DNA from: Achatina immaculata
Taxonomy: Eukaryota; Mollusca; Gastropoda; Stylommatophora; Achatinidae
Direction of reading: 5' to 3'
Length of the DNA: 64,000 nucleotides
Assembly: GCA_009760885.1 (NCBI GenBank)
Contig: CM019701.1
Coordinates: 37,028,697 to 37,092,696 of the forward strand
The notes under the pieces were generated by a model. It did not search any database and was not told where the DNA came from. It was given only the letters and a program-made list of their open reading frames with translations. Numbering within the stretch: position 1 is the stretch's first letter; each line of letters begins with the position of its first letter. Below are positions 56,030 to 64,000 of this stretch, one piece after another. The translations under genes and the position numbers were made by a program.

Positions 56030-56500
56030 ACATGTCCTTTCCAGAACGTTGTCCCTCTCACAGCCTCCTTGAATGCAATACAGTCTTGCGAAAGTTGACC
56101 AATGTTTTGCAGTGACACAATCAGACTTTCCGTGATGTCCTGATCCCACCTGCGATGAGGTTATCCCTTTTCTCTTTTGCTGGGCGCCAAGCCTTATACT
56201 ATAAACCTCTCTAAGCTATTGTGTCTCTTTATATGGCCTAAGCATCTAAGCTTTCTAATTTTTATGGTGTTAACGAGCCAGTTTTCTGCGACACCTAATC
56301 TCATCAATATCTCTTGATTTCATTTTCGTTTTATCCATGATATTCTAAGTGCCCTTCTGTAACATTTCATTTCAAATGCTGTTATTCTTTTTTCTAGTGA
56401 TTTGTTATGTTTCACATCCATATCTTGGCACTGGGAATATGTAAGCTTTTAGTAAACATAATTTTGTTTTTTGTTGGTACCTTGCCACATTCTCTTCATC
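56030..56500 (-). mobile_element. LINE family 4, 3' end
   Basis: Minus: ENVARYQQKTKLCLLKAYIF then PVPRYGCET, followed after shifts by the FGHIKRHNSLE-like and tail regions ending near 56035 (tggaaaggacatg). Matches 37550-37920. Confidence 0.72.
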
Positions 56501-56521
56501 TGTGCTAGTTTCTGTGATGCA

Positions 56522-56775
56522 ACTACAAATCATGTCTAGAAAATGGAGGTGGACCGGCCACACAGTAAAGAAACCAGATACCAGCATAACAAGGTGGGCA
56601 CTGACATGGAACCCTAAGGAAACAGAAATCGGGGAAGGCCCAGAACTACCTGGAGAAGGGAAATTATGAAAGTGCTCAGAGACAACAGATACACATGGAG
56701 AGAAGTTGAGAACAAATCCAAGAACAGAGATGACTGAGGAAACTTTATCCATGGCTTATATTCCCAAGGGAGCTA
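56522..56775 (+). mobile_element. LINE family 5, 3' end
   Basis: RKWRWTGHTVKKPDTSITRW then, after a shift, RGRPRTTWRREIMKVLRD and WREVENKSKNRDD. The tail is the reverse of 14690-14905. It abuts the oppositely oriented family 4 fragment. Confidence 0.72.
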
Positions 56776-56779
56776 TGGA

Positions 56780-57930
56780 CAGTGATGATCTATGTTTAAG
56801 CATCATGAAGCAGTACATAATTTACTTAACTCTTCCCATGCTACAGGAAGAAACACAGACGTTCAGTTGGGTGCCGGAGTAAAAGCGTGGGTCTTGTTAT
56901 GTATTAGGGATATAGTTGTAAAATTGAACGAAATACAGTATTTCCATTTTAAGTGTACTTATTATGTTTCAAAATAACTAAAAATGTATGAAGATTTCAT
57001 AAATGCAGAGTTTTTTTAGGAAAAAAGAAGTAACATGATGTTTGTAGACAATAATTGTGTCCTACTTACCATCGGCTATGTCTAGATCTAATCAAATACC
57101 TGTCAATCTCATCTTGTGATTATATGTGGCATTTTCAGTAAAATAATGTCTGAAATAACCTTCTGACTACTTCTCCAGTCATCTAATATGTCTAGATCTA
57201 CTTGGGATAAATTCAAGAACAGTGGTCTGGTCACAGGGTATGTCCATATCCCCATCTACTTCGCCAAAAATTGAAAATTCACGACAGTCACTTTGATTTT
57301 CTCCCTCGTTACTAGGCACTTTTCAGCCATGATGAACAAGGTCACGGGGCATGCGCACTAAATGTTTACAATCTAAACGTTACACCGGTTTTTTTTAAAT
57401 GAAAAAACGCATGTAGTGAAATATAGTCACATAGCACTACAGCCACAAACTGGAAGTGACCATTCTTAGTCATTAAGCACGGGAAGAGTCTAGCAATAAT
57501 CAAGTGCTAAATTATGTTTGCAGGTCAATTAATATAACGCATTCCTCAATCTAATATTATGTACTGACATGTGATCGCATTACATTTCTAAATCTTAATC
57601 TCATGTGTGGTCTAACCTGTTATAATAGATTATACTTCAATTTTGATCCCATATTCTAATCACTGAGAATGCAATATTCTTAAACCTTCAACTCATGATC
57701 TAACTAGAGCAGTGTTGTGCAATTTGAAACTCATATCCTAACCAGCAGAATACAACACTCTACATTTTACATGGGTATAAAATTGCAGAATGCTATATTC
57801 TAGTGGTTAAGACATGAGTATCAAATTGCTGATGCTTTATTCTACTGGTTGCATATGCATTTCTGTCACATTCATATTCTGCTGGTTAGTACGGATAATA
57901 TGCATTATCTGCCAATCTAATGCTCATGTT
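56780..57930. other. No gene recognised
   Basis: AT-rich; repeated short phrases (tctagatcta, tctaatcac) but no clear array or exon. Confidence 0.45.
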
Positions 57931-57934
57931 GCAA

Positions 57935-58310
57935 CTAATAAACACATAAATGCCTTTGAATGTAAATACTACAGAAGAGTTCTTCAAATATCATGGACAC
58001 AAAAAAGAACAAATATATCCATACTACAAGATCTTAATACTGATGAAGGCTGGCTAGTAAAGAGGATTAAACAGAGAAAACTTAAATATTTTGGACACAT
58101 TAAATGTCAAGAGAATTTAGAGAAGACCATATTTGAAGGGTACATAATGGAAAAGAGAAAGAGAGGAAGACCAAGTCAAGATGGCTGCAAGACATCATTG
58201 ATAATCTGCAAATGGATGCATCAGCAGCAGGCTGTCTTGCTCACAACCAAGAGGCCTACAGGAGAGCTGTTAGGGAGGCAAAGTTCCACAAGGGACATGC
58301 AAATGACTAG
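57935..58310 (+). mobile_element. LINE family 2, 3' end
   Basis: KHINAFECKYYRRVLQISWT, NISILQDLNTDEGWLVKRIK, KLKYFGHIKCQENLEKTIFE and the tail cacaagggacatgcaaatgac. Open over most of its length, so relatively young; one shift near 58180. Confidence 0.86.
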
Positions 58311-58314
58311 AACA

Positions 58315-59110
58315 TAAAACTGACAAATAAAGCATGACAAGCTCTCTGTGGTTCAACAACTTAAAGCTACTTATTACACATATTAAAAAATATATGAGTT
58401 TATACAAAACTATTTTTTTTGTGCACTTTAAAAAAAAAAAAAACCTAAAAAATTCCAAATTTTTTTTTGTCTCACAAAATATGCTGTGACCAACGGAAGC
58501 ATAAATTAACTCATCCACAAAAAGGTGGCTATAAAAATAGGGACAAAAGTATGCCATTCTAGCACAAAGATGTGACACAATACTGGAAAAAAAAAAAAAA
58601 CTGTATCGTGTACAAAAACAGCAAAAATTACTAGTTTCTTTGCTCCTGGCTACAATGAAACAATACATTCTGACTTCTTTATTGTAAAGAAATCCTCATC
58701 TCTCATCTAACATGATGATGGCTCTGTCAATTTCCCTGATTTATAATCCTTACATATAGCACAAATGGGTAGGCTCTAAACTTTGCCGATGCCTAGTCAA
58801 AGTTACAACATAACACAAACTGTAGAGCTTCTGAAACAAAGAACATTAAGTATCTATCACCCAGGATTTCTTTGTAAACTGTTTAAAGCAGTGATTGTTT
58901 TTAGAATGACTGTACTTTACTGCTATTCCACTGTTGTGACCATTTCCACAATGACTGCTTCTTGTCTACTTCGCTGTCTGTCAAGAGGTAGCATTATATT
59001 TACCTAGGAGTAAATCTTAGGTAAATATGATGCTATCATTTCATCACTATTTATGTCTTCTTCCAACACAACACTTGAATAAATCTGACGATGTTTCATA
59101 GATTTTGTTG
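58315..59110. other. No gene recognised
   Basis: AT-rich with T-runs. This may be the 3' UTR or downstream flank of the unnamed gene ending at 59327. Confidence 0.4.
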
Positions 59111-59126
59111 CTACTAATCAAGCATC

Positions 59127-59253
59127 TTCTTCTTCCTCTTCTTCTGCGTTCGAGGTTGTTGGTCACATCAGATCTTGATCTCTGTTGACGTGGCAAAGCC
59201 AGCAGTCCTCTCCAGATCTTGATAGGAGCCCCAAAGCTTTTGCCCCAAGCAAA
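59127..59253 (-). mobile_element. Short retroposon with GAA-rich tail and perfect 11-bp target duplication
   Basis: aatcaagcatc is present at 59116-59126 and 59254-59264. The minus-strand insert ends gcagaagaagaggaagaagaag. A preceding short open stretch (WRGLLALPRQQRSRSDVTNN) looks like the end of a LINE ORF. It sits about 60 bases beyond the stop codon of the gene below, i.e. probably in its 3' UTR. Confidence 0.78.
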
Positions 59254-59326
59254 AATCAAGCATCAAAAACTGAACAACACTTGATACAACACTGACTCTC
59301 TAAAACATTTGACACTACAAGACTGA

Positions 59327-59473
59327 TCAATGGAAGCGGTATTTCCTAGCTGGTTTCAGACTAACATATGTTGCTTTCACATCTTCATCATCCTTCTTTT
59401 TAACTTCAGAGAACTTTTCGCCCTTCATGCTGACAACTTGACCATCTCGGTAGCGGACTAACTTTTTGGCTTC
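59327..59473 (-). CDS. Terminal exon of the unidentified gene
   Basis: 147 bases, 48 codons plus TGA. The reading frame is fixed by the exon upstream (phase 0) and closes naturally at [12 protein letters not shown]. A short retroposon follows about 60 bases after the stop. Confidence 0.62.
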   Translation of the reverse strand, partial: EAKKLVRYRDGQVVSMKGEKFSEVKKKDDEDVKATYVSLKPARKYRFH

Positions 59474-62400
59474 CTGTGGAGATATTAATATTTCTGAAAA
59501 TTGTGTCTAAAGAGGGCTTTCAAAAAATAACTGGCTCTTTTTTGTGATGTATCAAATCTTTAAGATTTTGTATGGATCTGAATCCAAGCTCAACAGTTAA
59601 CAATCTGGTTTTTATACCTGCTACCACTTAAACTTTAATGTCTAAGCTAATATACATACCCACATTATCAAAATTTATGATCTTTGCTTGGTGTTAACAA
59701 GTTACATTATTGCAGATGGTCTAAGTTAATATTATAAGAAAAAGTATATGTGTACATGAATGTGGACTAAAATAACACACCCTATATATCCACAAATAGA
59801 CTAACATGTATCACGTTTTAATACATAGTTTGTGTGCTAGTGTGTAACATGACCTACATAATCAAATTATCATTTAAAAAGTTGTGAACTGGGTCTAACA
59901 TAACCTTCACTACATAATCACAACAAAAATCAAATTATCCAAACAAAATAAAAAAAAACAATCTAAGAACCTAGTCTAACCTAACTTTCATTACATTATC
60001 ACAATAAATATCAGATTATCACAAAAAAGGTTAATGAACGTCATATTAAAAAATAAATACAGTCAAGTCAAAGTAAACAATAAGGCCTTGTATTAGTATG
60101 CTATTTTTTGTTGTTGTCACTTGTTCTATAAATAATAAAGAATATGCTTTCCTGTTATGAACCTGCTGCACACATTTCACATTTCAAAGTATAGAATTTT
60201 AATTCACAGTCTTGCTGTAGATACACACACAAATGGGTTAACATCAGGGTGAAATGAAACACTGGGAATTCAAAGAATACTAATATTATGAGGTAAGTCA
60301 TCTCCGAGAAATAACAAAAACCTAGAAAAGTTGTGGAATAATATATACACTCAGCACCACCATGCAGCACTTAGTTATGTATAGCAAAATATCCATGGTA
60401 TCATGGACACAATGAAAAAAAGACAGACAAATGTGGGCATATAGCACAACAGGGTGTGTTTCATACACAGAAGGGAAGAACAGAAATAGTGAAACAAAGT
60501 GGCAAGAGAAATAAGCAAATGCATTAAAACTTCATAGTTTATGTATTATAGGCAACCATTAGATAATATCTGGGAAATAAAATAAGAAAGTGATAATACA
60601 GAGCAGTGATGCAAAACTAGCCCCAGCATGAGCCACAATGCTGACTAATGTCATGCATGGAAATATGAATAATGTCCCACATGGAAATATGAATGATGTC
60701 CTGCATAGAAATATGAACAATGTCCCACATGGAAATATGAATAATGTCCCGCATGGAAATATGAAATGTAATATGAAAACTGTATATTGTGTTTGAGATC
60801 AAATTACTGTTTTCATACTTTTACTAACTGATGCTGTTGCATATGTTGAGGTCAGTCTTATGTGTGCCTTCCTGTAGTATATCAACATAAAATTGCATGA
60901 AGAGGTGTACAAAAGAAAACTTGCTCAAGTCTATCAATTATACAAGAGAAAGAGCAAAACTGTGATCAACCTCTAAAAAGAGCAATCAGAGAAAACTGAT
61001 GACGACAGAATCGTGGATAGTGTATATATACAACTAATTTATGCTTTAAATGATTAATAATAATAATTAGTAATTAATAATAGGCCGAGTGCAGAACAGA
61101 GTGGAGATTCATTGCAGCCAACCTTCCATGAGAAGACATGGTGACAAAATGATGATAATGAATTAGTAATACATGTGTGACTAGCATTACTGATCACATC
61201 ACTGCAGCATCTGTAGCAGGGGGTGAAGAGGCCCCATAAGGTAATAAGTGACCCATAGCTGATATGCCAGTGTCAGGGTAGGCAACCCATAGCTGACCAA
61301 AACCCTGTTCCACCTCTCCATGGTACCCCCCATAACAGGCATAGCCTGGCTAACAGGGCAGGGATTGCCATAGTCCCCATGGTGGTGGAGTCTGCTAAAG
61401 AAGCATTGCACGCCCCCTGCTTTTTAGCTGTACTCTAGGACTGAAAAAGTAGCCGTCATAACCCGCTCCCATGCCGATACGATGCTGTGCCTCAACATCT
61501 CTACAGCATCGGCTGCAAAGAACAACAGCTCGCGGTTACAGGGAGTTCGTACGAGAACAAGTACAAGCACCTGTAGCAGACATTTCTGATGATGACAGGA
61601 AAGCTAGTATCTTTTACACATGTTTGTCATAAGTTTAGAAAATTTCACACTCGTGTACTGTTATCTGCCTCCTCTTCTTTTTATTTGAGTTGAATAAATT
61701 CCTTTGATATCTTGTATTTCTATCTACTGTTTGCTTCTTTAATGAGAATTATTGTTGTCTGTGCTATATTAGGTCAGTGCTACCTGTTGAAGTGAGATTT
61801 TATGTCTATGAAATAATCAAAATTCTCATGTTGAGAACTGTATCAAGTTTTCTTTATGACCTATGTTTTACTTTAGAGTTCAGCATTCTCATACTTTTAT
61901 CTCTGCTTCCATGGTATTGTATTTAATTGAAGTGCAGCTTGTCATAAATCATACTTCTGGTGTCTCCATGGTCTTTATATATTGATATGAGGTTCATATG
62001 GAAGCTTTTCTTAGCAAAGAATCTCATAACATTACAGCTTCTAGGTACAGATACCTTACGGAAACATGAAACTGTTTTAAAAGGAATATTTTAATAGCAA
62101 AGTATGCTGTAGTCAAAGAATACATTTAGTTACCGTCAGATTGTCTCTGTCAATTTCTTAATTGTAATGTCAAGAGACAGATGATCTTCAGTGTCTATCA
62201 ACACATCACTTAATGAATGATTGGATATTTAGGGAAGCTTTTACACTTGTCATCTTATTTTTAGTGCCAAAATTACAAGTCAAAGTGATAAAGAAAATTA
62301 TGCCTCAACTACCACATATAAGCTCACTCTACATATTATAATCTGGTTAATGGAGTGGTCAGGCACTTGGTTTACTAGTCTAGCAGTACCGAGTTCAAGT

Positions 62401-62819
62401 CCCAGCAGTGGGGGTTTTTTTTTTCTGGTACATACCAAAAAGGTCCTGGGGTCAACCCAGCCTCTAAAAATGGGTACCAGAGAAATCTGGGGAGGTAAAT
62501 GTGGCCAGGCATGATACTGACCGCACCACGCTTTCATGTGCTGAAGATAATGGAAACAAGGGCCTAACATCATATCCCCAATGTTTTAATGGCATGGAAA
62601 TGGGAATTTTACTTCTTTTTTTTTTTTTTTTAACCTACAAAATTATGCCCGTCACTACTTATTTCTTGTTTTACTTATACCAAACAACAAACAAACAAAA
62701 ACCAAAAAAGATATTACTTCTAATGAAAATAATTGTACAATGTGTATTACAATCTAACCCCTTTTGGTGGTGGTGGACGATAGGTTCTCTTGTCTTCTTC
62801 AGTATCAATAAATGAGTAC
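59327..62819 (-). CDS. Last two exons of an unidentified host gene
   Basis: Exon 62759-62819 (acceptor attctcag; donor AAAGGG|GTTAGA, weak) and exon 59327-59473 (acceptor tctccacag) join in phase 0 to 68 codons and TGA. They read [19 protein letters not shown], then [20 protein letters not shown] and a C-terminus [15 protein letters not shown]. It is a charged, Lys-rich C-terminus that looks conserved rather than random, and is neither LINE nor repeat. I do not recognise the protein. Exon 62759-62819 begins with one base of a split codon, so more exons should lie upstream, beyond the transposon at 63268 or outside the window. The intron contains a SINE and tandem repeats. Confidence 0.6.
59480..62335. 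other. Intron of the unidentified gene, 24-bp tandem repeat
   Basis: About five units of atggaaatatgaataatgtc + ccac at 60655-60765. The rest is AT-rich without exon signals; the small open frames are repeat-derived. Confidence 0.55.
62340..62635 (+). repeat. tRNA-derived SINE, best copy
   Basis: Box A-like taatggagtggtcaggcac, box B gagttcaagtccc (62391-62403), then the body gggtcaacccagcctc, gagaaatctggggagg, ggccaggcatgatactgacc, and the end aatgggaattttac followed by a T-run. The plus orientation is opposite to the surrounding gene. Confidence 0.82.
62759..62819 (-). CDS. Penultimate exon of the unidentified gene
   Basis: 61 bases; reads [19 protein letters not shown]. The donor GGG|GTTAGA is weak but gives the only phase match with the exon at 59473. 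Confidence 0.55.
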
Positions 62820-63267
62820 CTGAGAATGAAAAAACAAAAGAACATGTTTATGTGACCGATGCTGACTCTATTTTTTAATTGACTAAAATAAATGTGTAAG
62901 AAAAGTAAAATGAATTTCAGATATTTGTAACTGCTTATGCATTAATCATCTAATCTATGATGTACAATCACAGTTACTTGCCCATCTTTATATATTAGTC
63001 CCTCAATGTTTGTGGTTTCATTCATTATGATTTGAAAAAAATTCCAAAAATTAGAAATTCATTAATTTGAATTCGCAAATTTCACACATGTCCACCTTTC
63101 CCAGTCTTCCACTCACATAGTTACAGTATAGCATCCAAGGCTGTAAACAAAATCCACACATGCGGCATTGCTATAACTATGTACAGGTGCTCTATACAAT
63201 TTATATGGCTTAATATGGCCCCAAAGTGCAAAAGTAGTAATGCTAACTATATATAAATATATATCTA

Positions 63268-64000
63268 CAGGGTGTTCACAAAGTTGCTGTGCACTACCCC
63301 AGTATTGATTCCAGTATTGTAGTGGTATCTTAATGGCTGCAATATCTAGCTACATATGCCTGCTGTGACTGGAGTCACTGATTAAGCGTGGTGATCCGCC
63401 GGCAGCAAATGTTGGACCACCGTTACTTTACATGAGAAGAGTTTCAAGGTTTCTCTGACTGCTTTATGCACTGTTGCAAGCCTGATACCTACCTGCTGTG
63501 CCACCTTACATAAAGCCTTTGATGGAAACCAAAGCATAGGGTCAGAAATGTTTGATAACTTCTCCTCATTAAGTTTAGATGGTCTCCCACTACGGTGTAC
63601 ATCTGACACTGAGCCTGTTTCACGAAATTTCTCAATTACTTTATAAACTGCATTGCGATGAGGTATGGGTGTTCCAGGGAATTTTTCAATAAACTGCTCC
63701 AGCACTAAATCAGTGTATGTGCTGCTTTCTTGGAATATGTGCTCAATAAGAAAAATACATACCTCCAGTGAAAGAACCATAGTGAATAAACTGATTTAAA
63801 CAATTCGTCCGCAGTGCACTTCAAATGCTGCTTAACAACTGAATACACAAAGACAGACTGAATACAGTGAATGTTTCACAACAGCAGACTTCAACACACT
63901 AAAGTACGCAGGTAGATGTGGCTAGATACTGCAGCCACTAAGATACCACTACGATACCAGAATCAATATTGGGCTAGTGCACAGCAACTTTGCAAATATC
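63268..64000 (-). mobile_element. DNA transposon with long inverted ends, internally deleted
   Basis: Left end cagggtgttcacaaagttgc follows TA at 63266-63267. The last about 95 bases of the window are its inverted counterpart (gtggctagatactgcagcc ... gtgcacagcaactttgcaaa), so the arms are about 95 bases with few differences. The right terminus is at or just past base 64000. Only the N-terminal domain of a mariner/IS630-type transposase is inside. Confidence 0.82.
63382..63780 (-). CDS. Transposase N-terminal helix-turn-helix domain only (DUF4817-like)
   Basis: 132 codons. First HTH region: EQFIEKFPGTPIPHRNAVYK then VIEKFRETGSVSDV. Next comes a GRPSKLNEEK hook, then a second HTH: FPSKALCKVAQQVGIRLATV then HKAVRETLKL. 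In full-length relatives a DDE catalytic domain follows; here the frame stops about ten residues after KVTVVQHLLP, and the stop lies at the edge of the inverted arm. The protein could bind transposon ends but could not cut. I infer a non-autonomous derivative; a binding-only repressor role is possible but unproven. Confidence 0.78.
   Translation of the reverse strand: MVLSLEVCIFLIEHIFQESSTYTDLVLEQFIEKFPGTPIPHRNAVYKVIEKFRETGSVSDVHRSGRPSKLNEEKLSNISDPMLWFPSKALCKVAQQVGIRLATVHKAVRETLKLFSCKVTVVQHLLPADHHA

Overview
This is invertebrate nuclear DNA, most likely from a mollusc. The evidence is spliced host genes with GT-AG introns, many families of RTE-like LINEs, Penelope-like retroelements with a GIY-YIG endonuclease, tRNA-derived SINEs, minisatellites and long microsatellites, and no operon-like gene packing. 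The phylum is an inference from this mix; no sequence match could be run.

Host genes. I can reconstruct two substantial host genes, both on the minus strand. (1) An AMP-forming acyl-CoA synthetase of the luciferase-like family runs from 14.4 kb down to 0.9 kb. Seven exons join in frame to 480 codons carrying the P-loop, the YGSTEAG motif and the C-terminal D/R motifs. The last exon or exons, with the GK lysine motif, lie outside the window. (2) A complete ganglioside GM2-activator-like (ML-fold) gene runs from 35.7 to 27.3 kb. Four exons join to 202 codons with a signal peptide and eight conserved cysteines. Two smaller pieces on the minus strand look like real 3' exons of genes I cannot name (62.8 to 59.3 kb, and 45.3 to 45.2 kb).

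Layout. 0.9-14.4 kb: synthetase gene, its introns filled with LINEs, an inverted Penelope element (about 5.9-9.1 kb), a 29-bp satellite split by a LINE, and a 97-bp hairpin. 14.5-24.7 kb: mostly decayed LINEs plus further Penelope pieces. 24.9-26.2 kb: a T-rich 24-bp minisatellite. 27.3-35.7 kb: the GM2-activator-like gene with foldback Penelope, hAT-like and SINE insertions in its introns. 36-45 kb: a pogo-like MITE, LINE tails, tandem arrays, and a GC-rich retroposon inside a 47-bp array. 46.8-49 kb: more tandem arrays. 51.5-58.3 kb: LINE cluster, including a chimeric LINE bounded by a 12-bp target duplication. 59-63 kb: 3' end of the unnamed gene with retroposon and SINE insertions. 63.3-64.0 kb: a DNA transposon with long terminal inverted repeats that keeps only its DNA-binding domain.

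Nothing here behaves as a multi-gene pathway. The main themes are host exons surviving among mobile elements, and elements that recombine with, nest in, or seed repeats in one another.
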